A DNA stretch of 64,000 nt. Origin: Catalinimonas niigatensis (GTDB lineage Bacteria > Bacteroidota > Bacteroidia > Cytophagales > Cyclobacteriaceae). This document shows, piece after piece, positions 8,975 to 17,691 of the stretch (its first letter is position 1; every line of letters begins with the position of its first letter). A program made the translations under genes and the position numbers. The notes beneath the pieces were generated by a model, which ran no database searches, was not told the DNA's origin, and worked only from the letters and a program-made list of their open reading frames with translations. The stretch lies in assembly GCF_030506285.1 (NCBI RefSeq), contig NZ_CP119422.1, positions 4,203,501-4,267,500 of the forward strand, read 5' to 3'.

Positions 8975-10552
8975 ATGAGACTACTGCTCTTCCTAACACC
9001 AATGATGCTTTTTATAGCCTGTCAGTCGGAGCCTGAACAAAGCAGTACAGCTGCGCAGGATACACTAACTGGCGAACAGTACCGCCCGCTTTATCATTTT
9101 ACGCCACCTGAGCAGTGGATGAATGACCCCAATGGCATGGTATACTACGATGGAGAATACCATCTTTTTTACCAGCACTATCCCGATAGCAATGTGTGGG
9201 GCCCTATGCACTGGGGGCATGCCGTGAGTGAGGATCTGGTCAACTGGCAGCATTTACCCATTGCCCTCTATCCCGACAGTCTGGGAACAATCTTTTCGGG
9301 AAGTGCCGTGGCCGATCTGGAGAATACTTCTGAACTGGGCTCTGCTGACAGCCCTCCGCTGATCGCCATCTTTACCTACCATGATGCAGAAGGTGAAAAA
9401 GCAGGAAGAAACGACTTCCAGACCCAGGGTATCGCTTTCAGTACCGACCGTGGCCGGACCTGGGAAAAGTATGAAGGCAATCCGGTGGTGGAAAATCCCG
9501 GCATCAAAGACTTTCGCGATCCTAAAGTTTTCTGGTACGAGCCTGATCAAAAGTGGGTGATGATTTTTGCTGCCGCCGACAGGATACGCCTTTATAATTC
9601 TCCTGACCTGAAAAACTGGGAGTTCACGAGTGAGTTTGGAGAGAATAGCGGTGGTCACGGAGGCGTATGGGAATGTCCCGATCTATTTCCTCTGATGGTC
9701 AATGGTGAAGAAAAGTGGGTGATGCTGCTGAGCATCAATCCCGGAGGGCCCAATGGCGGCTCGGCTACCCAATACTTTGTAGGTAATTTTGATGGAGAAA
9801 CTTTTACCAATGATAACCCTGAGGAGACTACCCTTTGGATAGACCACGGCAAAGATAATTATGCGGGCGTAAGCTGGTCAGATGTGCCTGAAAGTGATGG
9901 CAGGCGTCTTTTCATGGGTTGGATGAGCAACTGGCAGTATGCCGATACCGTGCCCACCTACAACTGGCGTAGCGCCATGACCGTGGCCCGGAAGCTGGAA
10001 CTGACAGACATGCCAGAGGGCATCCGGCTCATCTCTTTGCCGGTAGAAGAACTACATCAGCTTAGAACGGATTCCTATAATTTAGAACCCAGAGGCATCT
10101 CATCTGACTTATCGCTTACGGAATTCACCGAATGGCAAACACCTGCCAAAGAAGTTGTGCTGGAATTTGTAATTCCTGAGGGTACAGAAGGCTTAGATTT
10201 TGGGGTAGTTCTATCCAATAGTCTGGGTGAAGAAGTACGCATTGGCTACAATCAGGCGCAGCAGGAATATTATTTTGACAGAACGAAAGCCGGTAAAATG
10301 GATTTCTCCGATGACTTTGCCGGACGCTTCCCTGCACCCCGTATCGCTGGCTCAGATACCATTAAAATGCATCTTTACATAGACGTAGCCTCCGCAGAGC
10401 TATTTGCCGATGAGGGCAAAACGGTGATGACCAACATCTTTTTCCCCAACGAAAACTTCCAGCAGTTAGGCTTATACGCCGAAGGCGGAGAAGTACAACT
10501 CATATCCGGCACGCTCTATAATCTCAGTCCCGCGACTGTGGCTATGGAATAA
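8975..10552 (+). CDS. GH32 fructan hydrolase lipoprotein (levanase/inulinase/invertase type)
   Basis: A 525-residue glycoside hydrolase family 32 enzyme. The lipoprotein signal ends at LFIAC (Cys16). The catalytic triad is intact: nucleophile Asp51 in WMNDPNG, transition-state stabiliser Asp182 in FRDPK, and acid/base Glu233 in WECPDLF. A C-terminal beta-sandwich domain follows the five-bladed propeller, as usual. It hydrolyses beta-fructosidic bonds in levan, inulin or sucrose. Lipidation and the SusC/D pair suggest a place on the outer membrane, releasing fructose or short fructans for import. Endo versus exo action and levan versus inulin cannot be decided here. It is the locus's only visible glycosidase. 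Confidence 0.95.
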   Translation: MRLLLFLTPMMLFIACQSEPEQSSTAAQDTLTGEQYRPLYHFTPPEQWMNDPNGMVYYDGEYHLFYQHYPDSNVWGPMHWGHAVSEDLVNWQHLPIALYPDSLGTIFSGSAVADLENTSELGSADSPPLIAIFTYHDAEGEKAGRNDFQTQGIAFSTDRGRTWEKYEGNPVVENPGIKDFRDPKVFWYEPDQKWVMIFAAADRIRLYNSPDLKNWEFTSEFGENSGGHGGVWECPDLFPLMVNGEEKWVMLLSINPGGPNGGSATQYFVGNFDGETFTNDNPEETTLWIDHGKDNYAGVSWSDVPESDGRRLFMGWMSNWQYADTVPTYNWRSAMTVARKLELTDMPEGIRLISLPVEELHQLRTDSYNLEPRGISSDLSLTEFTEWQTPAKEVVLEFVIPEGTEGLDFGVVLSNSLGEEVRIGYNQAQQEYYFDRTKAGKMDFSDDFAGRFPAPRIAGSDTIKMHLYIDVASAELFADEGKTVMTNIFFPNENFQQLGLYAEGGEVQLISGTLYNLSPATVAME

Positions 10553-10573
10553 AGGCAACATATTCATGGTTAG

Positions 10574-10606
10574 AAAAGCACAGGATTGTGGGTCTTGTGC
10601 TTTTTT
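10574..10606 (+). terminator. Rho-independent terminator after the GH32 gene
   Basis: AAAAGCACA (10574-10582) pairs with TGTGCTTTT (10596-10604), and the T-run continues to 10606. It lies 22 bases after the GH32 stop codon and closes the fructan locus. Confidence 0.8.
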
Positions 10607-10620
10607 ATTGATTCTACTCA

Positions 10621-10668
10621 GTCGCTTGCTTCCAAGCAAGTGACAACTATTCCCAGGGCTTCCAGCCC
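10621..10668. repeat. REP-like double palindrome
   Basis: GTCGCTTGCTT (10621-10631) and AAGCAAGTGAC (10634-10644) pair with one G-T wobble around CC. A second hairpin follows: GGGCT (10656-10660), TCC, AGCCC (10664-10668). Both loops are built around TTCC, as in repetitive extragenic palindromes. No gene overlaps it. Confidence 0.55.
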
Positions 10669-10797
10669 GAAGTTTATTTCGCAAGAACAGGTCAGAGGCC
10701 TTGCTGGATACTGGTCAATCACCTGTGCGGCTCAGCCAGAGGTAAGCGATAGTCTCTAAAGCTCTCTTTAAATTGAAATTGCATATAAGTAAAGTTT

Positions 10798-10844
10798 AGA
10801 CCCTGAAACAAGCCTGCATTGGAGCAGCCCAAGGTTCAGGTTCT
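10798..10844. repeat. Imperfect palindrome of the CTGAA...TTCAG type
   Basis: AGACCCTGAA (10798-10807) and TTCAGGTTCT (10835-10844) pair with one mismatch. The interior contains ACAAGCCTG and GGTTCA, which also occur in the element at 12576-12644, so the two look related. Confidence 0.45.
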
Positions 10845-10860
10845 ATATCATGAGCATACA

Positions 10861-10973
10861 GTAATTTACGTATAAAAGAGTACTAAATAGTAATGCAGTG
10901 GTGAGCAGGCTGTTTTCAGTTTTAGCATCCTAAATAATTTGGTTTGAATTTGACAAACACAAACTGCCTATTC
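10861..10973 (-). pseudogene. Decayed copy of a porV-type gene start and leader
   Basis: Read on the minus strand, the leader at 10937-10973 matches the leader just upstream of porV (20716-20752) at about 32 of 36 positions, including the shared core ACAAACTGCC seen on the + strand. The first codons also match: ATGCTAAAACT at 10917-10927 equals the porV start at 20696-20706. After MLKLK the frame degrades and stops after 20 codons. The porV copy is intact, so this looks like a duplicated and decayed 5' fragment. Confidence 0.55.
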
Positions 10974-11172
10974 ATTTTTTTTCTCAAAGATATGCATACC
11001 TTTTTCCCGGTGTAAAAGCGCTGGCTCTTGAATCGTTGTAGTAAGCATTAATGAGAATCTCTGTAAAATTTAATGACTAGAAAAAAGAATAAGTTGTTAT
11101 TATTCTGTATCTGTTTTAATTTACTTCTTATGCCTGATCAGCATACACAACACATATCTACAACAACCTATT

Positions 11173-12543
11173 ATGAAAGATAACAGTAGGAGAAAATTTA
11201 TCAGGAAAGCAGGAGCAGCTATTACAACAGCTTTTGCTTTTCCCACAATCATTCCTGCCTCTGCCTTAGGCAAAAACGGATATGTAGCTCCATCTGATAG
11301 GATCAACCTGGCTTTTATCGGTGCCGGAAATCAGGCAGGCAATGATGTTAAGAGCTTTTTAGAGGACGAAAGGGTTCAGATCACCAGCATCTGTGATGTT
11401 AACAAACAAAGCTCCGGGTACTGGGATGGCAAAGTAGCCGGACGGGAGTTTATCATGAAAATGGTAGACGATGCCTATGGTGAAAAGTATGGTAAAAAAT
11501 ATAAATCATGTCGCGGCCATGAAGACTTTAGAGATGTGATTGACCATAAAGATATTGATGCCGTGGAGATTGTCACGCCTGACCACTGGCATGCCATACC
11601 TGTGCTGATGGCTGCTGAAGCCAAAAAAGATATCTACTGCCAGAAACCTCTGGCGCTTACCATAGCGGAAGGCAGGGCGATGAGTAATGCAGTCAAAAAG
11701 CATCAGGTAGTCTTTCAAACAGGTAGTCAGCAGCGCTCTAACATGCACTTTCGCAAAGTGTGTGAACTGGTGAGAAACGGTAAGATCGGTGAATTACAAA
11801 CTGCCACCTGCAGTTTACCTTCCGGCACGCCTGACTTTGGTAAAACCGGACACCTGACCGAAACAGTGCGTGTACCCAAAGGCTTCAATTATGATATGTG
11901 GCTGGGCCCTGCTCCTGAAGCACCTTATTGTCCGGCCCGCACCCATGTGAATTTTCGCTGGATACTTGACTATTCCGGGGGTATGGTCACCGACTGGGGA
12001 GGACATCATCCTGACATTGCCCAGTGGGGTATGAACACCGAAAATACGGGGCCGGTCAAGATTCAGAATGCAAAAGCTAAATGGGCCGAACACCCTATCT
12101 GGAATACTGCTACTGAATTTTACTTCGAGTGTATCTATGAAAACGGGCTAAAGCTTATTGTGACCAGTAGCGAAGGTAATGGGGTGAAATTTAGCGGGAC
12201 AGAAGGAAGCGTATGGGCCAGTCGGGGCGGACATGATGCTGACCCTAAAAGCATACTGGAAGCTGAGATTGGGCCAGACGAAACACATCTTTACAAAAGT
12301 GATAACCATTTCCGCAATTTTATTGACTGTGTGTTGTCTCGTGAAGAAACCATCGCTCCCGCAGAAGTAGCTCATCGCTCTATTACTATTGCGCATTTGG
12401 GTAACATTGCTATGTTGTTGCAGCAGGATCTGGATTGGGACCCTCAGCAGGAAAAGTTTGTGGATAACGAAGAAGCGAACAAAATGCTTTCCAGAAAAAT
12501 GCGTGAGCCCTGGGACAAAGTGTATCAACAATATATTGCCTAG
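11173..12543 (+). CDS. Gfo/Idh/MocA-family oxidoreductase with Tat signal
   Basis: A 456-residue NAD(P)-dependent oxidoreductase. It starts with a twin-arginine export signal (SRRKFIRKAG, then a hydrophobic stretch to ASALG). A Rossmann fold has the dinucleotide motif FIGAGNQAG near residues 49-57. The catalytic-lysine motif appears as CQKPLALT, and TDWGGHHPDIAQWG is typical of exported sugar oxidoreductases in Bacteroidota and Planctomycetes. It probably acts on a sugar, sugar acid or glycoside in the periplasm; the substrate is not visible. It is a single gene on the + strand, convergent with the GH92 gene. Confidence 0.9.
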   Translation: MKDNSRRKFIRKAGAAITTAFAFPTIIPASALGKNGYVAPSDRINLAFIGAGNQAGNDVKSFLEDERVQITSICDVNKQSSGYWDGKVAGREFIMKMVDDAYGEKYGKKYKSCRGHEDFRDVIDHKDIDAVEIVTPDHWHAIPVLMAAEAKKDIYCQKPLALTIAEGRAMSNAVKKHQVVFQTGSQQRSNMHFRKVCELVRNGKIGELQTATCSLPSGTPDFGKTGHLTETVRVPKGFNYDMWLGPAPEAPYCPARTHVNFRWILDYSGGMVTDWGGHHPDIAQWGMNTENTGPVKIQNAKAKWAEHPIWNTATEFYFECIYENGLKLIVTSSEGNGVKFSGTEGSVWASRGGHDADPKSILEAEIGPDETHLYKSDNHFRNFIDCVLSREETIAPAEVAHRSITIAHLGNIAMLLQQDLDWDPQQEKFVDNEEANKMLSRKMREPWDKVYQQYIA

Positions 12544-12575
12544 GCTGCTTCACAGGCACTGTTTAGAATCTTAAA

Positions 12576-12644
12576 CATGAATGCTGCGACAAGCCTGTTC
12601 TGGCAACAGGCGGTAGCCGCTCTGCCAGGGTTCAGCATGACATG
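12576..12644. repeat. Structured palindromic element between convergent genes
   Basis: The outer arms contain CATGAATGCTG (12576-12586) and CAGCATGACATG (12633-12644). Inner hairpins are CCTGTT-CTGGC-AACAGG and GCGG-TAG-CCGC. It lies between two convergent stop codons (12543 and 12657) and may act as a bidirectional transcript end. It shares ACAAGCCTG and GGTTCAG with 10798-10844. Confidence 0.5.
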
Positions 12645-12656
12645 AGGAACAACCAG

Positions 12657-14981
12657 CTACAAATCCATCTCCCCCATTGATGGTGGCAACTGCTCGCTGG
12701 CCCAGGCTTTGTTGGGTTCGGAGCCCATCTCCAACACCAGTTCGCCGCCAAGCATGATCTCTTCATGAAGCAGATAACTACGCTCCAAGGGCTCGCCATT
12801 CAACATGGCGGATTGTATGTAGCGGTTTTCATCGGAAGTATCATTCGCTTTGATGGTAAAGGTATTGCCATTGGTCATGTTGATAGCCGTTTCTTCAAAG
12901 GCAGGACTCCCCAGCACATAATAAGGCATACCGGGTGATACCGGATAAAAGCCCATCATGCTGAAGACCAGCCAGGCTGACATCTGTCCGGCATCTTCAT
13001 TTCCACTCAGACCGCCTGGCTCTGCGCTGTACTCTTCCCGGATAATGTCACGCACCCACTGCTGCGTTTTCCAGGGCGCACCGGCATAGGCATACAGATA
13101 AACCGTCTGATGGCCGGGTTCATTGCCATGCCAGTAGTAGCGCTTTTCAAAAAGCGTATCCAGTTTCTGAATAAATTTTTCCTTGCCTCCCATCAAATCC
13201 ATCAGCCCGGCTACATCATGGGGCACGTACCAGGTGTACTGGTAGGGAGAACCTTCGGTAATAAAACTGGCACGAGAGGCAAAAGGATCAAAGGGTTCTA
13301 TCCAACTGCCATCGGCATAGCGTCCACGTACATAGCCGGTAGTGGTGTCAAAGACATGCTGGTAATTTTTCGCACGATCGCGCAAAGTTTGAGCATCTTC
13401 CTGTTTACCCAATCTTCCGGCTACCTGAGAAAGCACAAAATCGTCAAAAGCATATTCCAGCGTACGCGACACCTGCTCTTTCTGATGAAAGGAATCCGGC
13501 ACGGAATCTTCCAGCGGAATGTAGCCGTACTCCAAATAAGATTCCATTGCCCTTCGGCCTTGCCCGTTGAGATAGCTTACTCTATCTGGATTTGCCTGAA
13601 AAGCGTTTTTGCGCATCAGGGAATAAGCCAGTTCCTTGTCAAAATCATCAATACCTTTCATCCAGGCATCTCCAATCATGGCGGTCACATGGTCGCCAAT
13701 CATGGCAGAAGTGTAGCTGTTCCAGGCCGGAAAGATAGGCAACCAACCTCCCTGTTCTCCCATTTTGACAAGAGAACGGATCATGTCATTGGTCTTCTCT
13801 GGATTGAGGATGGTATGTAGCGGATGCAACGCACGATAAGTATCCCACATGGAGAAATCTGTGTAATAATCAAAATCTTCAGCCTGATAGACATCACGCA
13901 GTCCACCAAAAGCTACGAAAGCCCCATCGTCATCACTAAAAAGACGAGGCAGTATCATGGCATGATACATAGCGGTGTAAAACATCGTCTTGTCTTCCTC
14001 ACTGTTTCCGCTTACTTGCACCTTGTTCAGTTGCTGACGCCAGGTATTTTCTGAAGTTTGCTTTACCTGCTCAAAATCCCAGCCGCTGATTTCAGCCTGC
14101 ATGTTTTTGCGAGCCTGATCCAGACTGGTGTGCGACAGGCCTACCCGTACCAGCAAAGGTTTGCCTTCTGCCGCAGGCATCTGCACATAGGCCCCCACTG
14201 CCTTTCCTTCTCCTTCAGCCCTATCCTGATCTGCCATCATTTCATCACCTTTCCACACCCCATAAGCGGCTATAGGCTGCTCAAACTGAATGACAAAATA
14301 CCCGCTAAAGCCAGCACTTTCGCCCCAGCCCTGATAGATGCGATGTGCCGGATTATAGCCGATGATCTCATTGCTTTCCGGAATCACCCGTACATAGCCT
14401 TCCCCTTCGTCACTATTAGGTTCTATGATAAGATAGGTAGATGCATCTGTCTGAGGTGTAAATCTTAACATGGCTGCCCGGGAGACTGCCGTAACTTCCG
14501 CCTGTATCTGGTAATCGGCTAATTCTACTGCATAGTAAGAAGGCGTAGCCGTTTCGGTATCGTGAGAAAAGGATGACGCTCTTTCATGGGGATTTACCTT
14601 GAGGTCTCCGTTCAAGGCCATGATGGTGACACTTCCATAATCCTGGGTACAGGAACCGCTCATCCAGCGGCTGCCCCGGAAGCCCTGTATGCTGTCGTCC
14701 TGGTAATAGTAAGGAGACAGGCACTTCTGCTCACTAGCTTGCGTCTGGGGTGTCCACTGTGCCATGCCGAAGGGAACGCCTACTGCCGGGAAGGTTTGTC
14801 CTCTGAGTTCCGAACCTGCTTCGCTGTGGAGTTGCGCACTCTCAGTCGTGCTGGGTGCTGTGCCAATCAGTGGATTGACATAGCCCAAAGGATTATCAGG
14901 TGAAAAAGTAGTAGGCTGACTGTCGGAAGAACAAGCAGTTGCAAAGATGACTGCCAGCAGGTAAAGTGCAATATTTTTCAT
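12657..14981 (-). CDS. GH92 family alpha-mannosidase lipoprotein
   Basis: A 774-residue glycoside hydrolase family 92 protein. I start it at the ATG ending at 14981 (MKNIALYLL), which gives a clean lipoprotein signal with Cys at FATAC; an upstream ATG at 15008 would add nine residues. Family hallmarks are NPLIGTA near the N-terminus, YTDFSMWDTYRALHPL, NGQGRRAMESYLEYGYIP, and GLSGNEDAGQMSAW near the C-terminus. GH92 enzymes are calcium-dependent exo-mannosidases acting on alpha-1,2-, 1,3-, 1,4- or 1,6-linked mannose. The lipid anchor suggests action in the periplasm or at the surface. It stands without a SusC/D pair. Confidence 0.93.
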   Translation of the reverse strand: MKNIALYLLAVIFATACSSDSQPTTFSPDNPLGYVNPLIGTAPSTTESAQLHSEAGSELRGQTFPAVGVPFGMAQWTPQTQASEQKCLSPYYYQDDSIQGFRGSRWMSGSCTQDYGSVTIMALNGDLKVNPHERASSFSHDTETATPSYYAVELADYQIQAEVTAVSRAAMLRFTPQTDASTYLIIEPNSDEGEGYVRVIPESNEIIGYNPAHRIYQGWGESAGFSGYFVIQFEQPIAAYGVWKGDEMMADQDRAEGEGKAVGAYVQMPAAEGKPLLVRVGLSHTSLDQARKNMQAEISGWDFEQVKQTSENTWRQQLNKVQVSGNSEEDKTMFYTAMYHAMILPRLFSDDDGAFVAFGGLRDVYQAEDFDYYTDFSMWDTYRALHPLHTILNPEKTNDMIRSLVKMGEQGGWLPIFPAWNSYTSAMIGDHVTAMIGDAWMKGIDDFDKELAYSLMRKNAFQANPDRVSYLNGQGRRAMESYLEYGYIPLEDSVPDSFHQKEQVSRTLEYAFDDFVLSQVAGRLGKQEDAQTLRDRAKNYQHVFDTTTGYVRGRYADGSWIEPFDPFASRASFITEGSPYQYTWYVPHDVAGLMDLMGGKEKFIQKLDTLFEKRYYWHGNEPGHQTVYLYAYAGAPWKTQQWVRDIIREEYSAEPGGLSGNEDAGQMSAWLVFSMMGFYPVSPGMPYYVLGSPAFEETAINMTNGNTFTIKANDTSDENRYIQSAMLNGEPLERSYLLHEEIMLGGELVLEMGSEPNKAWASEQLPPSMGEMDL

Positions 14982-15075
14982 AGGTTGGGGGCGTAACATA
15001 AAATTCATCCCGGTAATTTCTACTATTCAGTAGATTTCCTCAAATTTAAGCACCCAAACTACTCAAGCTAAACTT

Positions 15076-16278
15076 ATGCGTACTTTTATCCTGCTTATTT
15101 TTTCAATCACTTTTAGTCTTACTTCTCACGCCCAGCAATGGTACAAAGGCAATCTGCATACCCACTCCTACTGGAGTGATGGTGATGACTTTCCGGAAAT
15201 GATCATGGACTGGTATAAGTCAGGGGGCTATGATTTTATCGGATTGTCCGACCATAATACGCTGGCAGAAGGAGAAAAGTGGAAGCTCATTCCTGACTCT
15301 CATGCCCATCGCCAGGGTTTTCAGAAATACCTGGACAAGTACGGAGAGGAATGGGTAACCTATAAAAAAGACAAAAGGAACCGCATTCAGGTAAAGCTCA
15401 AAACTCTGGCAGAATACCGTCCGCTCTTTGAAGAAGAAGGAGAATTTCTCATCATTCAGTCAGAAGAAGTGACCGATGCTTATGAAGATAAGCCTATTCA
15501 CATGAATGTGACCAATGTGCAGGAACTGATTGAACCTGAGCATGGCAACAGCGTAACTGAGGTGATGCAAAACAATATTAATGCGGCCAACCGGCAGCGC
15601 CAGAAGACCGGTAAGCCTATGTTTCCGCACATCAACCACCCCAACTTCGGCTGGGCCATCACCGTGGACGATATGATTCCGCTGACCGGCGAGCGCTTTT
15701 TTGAAGTGTACAACGGTCATCCGCTGGTACATAATTATGGAGATTCTACCCGCATAGGCATGGAAAAGATGTGGGATATTCTGATCACAAGTTACCTGCA
15801 AGCAGGCAAACCCATTATGTACGGACTGGCCACCGACGATGCCCACAGCTATCATGTATACAATACAGACCAAAGTAATCCCGGACGAGGCTGGGTGATG
15901 GTAAGAGCCGAAGAACTCACTCCCGAAGCACTTATTGCAGCCATGGAAGCCGGAGATTTTTACAGCACCACCGGAGTTATATTGGAAGAGGTAACCTACG
16001 GCAACGACTCCCTTGCACTAAAAGTGAAAAAAGAAGGAGGCATTGACTACCGCATACAGTTTTGGGGCACCAAAAAAGGCGGTGCTGAAGGGGATGAAAT
16101 CAGCCGTGATGCCATGGGCGTGCTGCTCAAAGAAGTAAAAGGGACAGAGGCGCATTACAAGCTTCAAGAAGATGAACTCTATGTGCGCGCCAAGATCATT
16201 TCCACCAAACCCAAGGTCAATCCTTTCCAGGAAGGAGATGTGGAAGTGGCCTGGACGCAGCCGGTGGTGTATGATTAA
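15076..16278 (+). CDS. Exported PHP-domain metal-dependent hydrolase
   Basis: A 400-residue protein with a signal peptide (ending THAQ-like, SHAQQW) and a PHP domain whose metal motifs are visible: GNLHTHSYWSDG at the start, FIGLSDHN, a central EEVTD, MFPHINHPNFGW, and LATDDAHSYH. PHP proteins are phosphoesterases or related metal-dependent hydrolases; the natural substrate is unknown. The last 90 residues form a beta-rich tail. The gene is divergent from the GH92 gene (95-base gap) and its stop codon overlaps the stop of the convergent amidohydrolase by four bases, with no terminator between them. Confidence 0.85.
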   Translation: MRTFILLIFSITFSLTSHAQQWYKGNLHTHSYWSDGDDFPEMIMDWYKSGGYDFIGLSDHNTLAEGEKWKLIPDSHAHRQGFQKYLDKYGEEWVTYKKDKRNRIQVKLKTLAEYRPLFEEEGEFLIIQSEEVTDAYEDKPIHMNVTNVQELIEPEHGNSVTEVMQNNINAANRQRQKTGKPMFPHINHPNFGWAITVDDMIPLTGERFFEVYNGHPLVHNYGDSTRIGMEKMWDILITSYLQAGKPIMYGLATDDAHSYHVYNTDQSNPGRGWVMVRAEELTPEALIAAMEAGDFYSTTGVILEEVTYGNDSLALKVKKEGGIDYRIQFWGTKKGGAEGDEISRDAMGVLLKEVKGTEAHYKLQEDELYVRAKIISTKPKVNPFQEGDVEVAWTQPVVYD

Positions 16279-17618
16279 TCCCGTAGTTCTTCTTCAGTCA
16301 AGGGAGGTACCCATTTTCCGTTCAGCATGACTTTTTCTATCTGGTACATGGCTTTGATATCTTCGTAGGGGTTGCCTTTCACCAGAATCAGGTCGGCCTG
16401 TTTGCCTGCTTCTATGCTGCCCAAACGGTCTTCTATGCGGAAGAAGCGGGCGTTTTCCATGGTAGCTGCCTGGATCACTTCCGCATTGCTCAAACCGCTT
16501 TCGGCAAGCAACTCCATCTCCCTTTGGAAGGCCCAGCCAAAATCGGCATAAGGTACATAAGAGTGCGAACCTACCACAACAGTGGCACCTGCTTCTTTGG
16601 CTCTGCCTACAAAAGCCAGCATCTTCCTGAACCCATTGGCTTTGATGCTGTCTGTCTTTTCTTCTTCCAACTGGTATTCAAAGATGGCCAGTGTAGGACT
16701 TATTACTGTACCATTTTCTACAATCAACTGGATCAGTGAATCAGCCTGGGCGCTGTTGAGGTCAATGCTGTTCCACATCTCATACCTGCCGTTTCTCCGG
16801 GCATTGTTATCTGCCAAAACCATCTGGCGATAGCGTTCTGCATCCTGGTAAGGCAGCAGGTCAATGCCAAAAGAAGTAATATGTTCTATTCCATCTATGC
16901 CCGCATGGATCGCATCGGTAGCAGAGGTGATTTCCAGATGGGCTACGGCGGGAATGCCATAGGCATGCGCTGTCTCAGAAATGGCTTGCATGATTTTGGG
17001 AGGAATGCGGAAATACACTTTGATGGCCGAAGCTCCTTGCGCTACAAACTTGTCTACCTGTTCTTTTGCCTCAATCTCGTCCCGTACCATAGCAGAGTTT
17101 TTGGGATAGGCAGGAGGAAACATATCCAGGTGCGGTCCGGTGAGGAACAAGCGGGGAAGAGGATCACCCGATGCCCGTACTTTGTCATAGTCCTCTATCC
17201 AGGCGCCGGGGTCTCTGACGGAGGTGACACCTCGGCGCAAAAAATGGGTAGGCAAAGCCTGATTGCCCAGATGAAAATGGGCGTCTATCAGGCCGGGCAT
17301 CAATGTCAAACCATCTGCTTCCAATACTTCCGCTTCCTGAGGAAGCTCCACACTGTCTCTCCTGCCTACCTTCTGGATTTCCCCATTCCTGACAATCACT
17401 ACGGCATCCTGCACAGGCTCACCTCTATGTCCGTCAATGAGGGTAGCCCCAACAATGGCAATGGTCTGCTCACCGGCAGGAATGACATCTTCATTCACTG
17501 CTTTTATTTCTACGGCAGTAGTTTTTTCTGAAGAATAGGCTGCTTTTTCATCTTCTGCCTGCTGATTACAACCAGATAGTAAAAGTATAAGAAAGCTTAA
17601 TTTGATAAAGTGATTCAT
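16275..17618 (-). CDS. Amidohydrolase-family lipoprotein (imidazolonepropionase-like)
   Basis: A 447-residue metal-dependent amidohydrolase with lipobox LLSGC. Visible motifs are GLIDAHFHLG (metal-binding HxH), the lysine in GASAIKVYF that is often carboxylated, VAHLEI, GIEHITSF, and the C-terminal GSIEAGKQADLILVKGNP. One feature is odd: the usual metal-binding Asp in the GTDAG-type motif is replaced, the local sequence reading VVVGSHSYVPYADFG. Either an Asp or Glu nearby substitutes, or the reaction differs. The substrate could be a peptide, a cyclic amide or a lactone. The gene is separated from the upstream minus-strand gene by a strong palindrome. Confidence 0.85.
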   Translation of the reverse strand: MNHFIKLSFLILLLSGCNQQAEDEKAAYSSEKTTAVEIKAVNEDVIPAGEQTIAIVGATLIDGHRGEPVQDAVVIVRNGEIQKVGRRDSVELPQEAEVLEADGLTLMPGLIDAHFHLGNQALPTHFLRRGVTSVRDPGAWIEDYDKVRASGDPLPRLFLTGPHLDMFPPAYPKNSAMVRDEIEAKEQVDKFVAQGASAIKVYFRIPPKIMQAISETAHAYGIPAVAHLEITSATDAIHAGIDGIEHITSFGIDLLPYQDAERYRQMVLADNNARRNGRYEMWNSIDLNSAQADSLIQLIVENGTVISPTLAIFEYQLEEEKTDSIKANGFRKMLAFVGRAKEAGATVVVGSHSYVPYADFGWAFQREMELLAESGLSNAEVIQAATMENARFFRIEDRLGSIEAGKQADLILVKGNPYEDIKAMYQIEKVMLNGKWVPPLTEEELRD

Positions 17619-17654
17619 GGTTTTTATAAGAGGTAAATAGGGTATTATGCATAG

Positions 17655-17687
17655 AGATCTGCTAAGTTTTTAAAACTTAGCAGATCT
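17655..17687. repeat. Intergenic palindrome (hairpin), family member 2
   Basis: AGATCTGCTAAGTTTT (17655-17670) and AAAACTTAGCAGATCT (17672-17687) are perfect 16-base arms around a single T. It starts 5 bases after the stop of the minus-strand gene at 17692 and would act as its terminator or mRNA end. Confidence 0.75.
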
Positions 17688-17691
17688 GGGT

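Larger units (their letters stand above)
10605..11172. other. Gene-free stretch with repeats and a decayed gene start
   Basis: About 570 bases between the fructan locus and the oxidoreductase gene, with no credible intact coding region. It holds the REP-like hairpins at 10621-10668, an imperfect palindrome at 10798-10844, and a degenerate copy of the porV 5' region at 10861-10973. The remainder up to 11172 is AT-rich and presumably carries the promoter of the next gene, but I cannot assign one. Confidence 0.7.

Noticed and set aside
13110-13820. 236-codon + strand frame within the GH92 gene
   Set aside because: It is the antisense shadow of a well-supported GH92 enzyme with conserved motifs on the minus strand.
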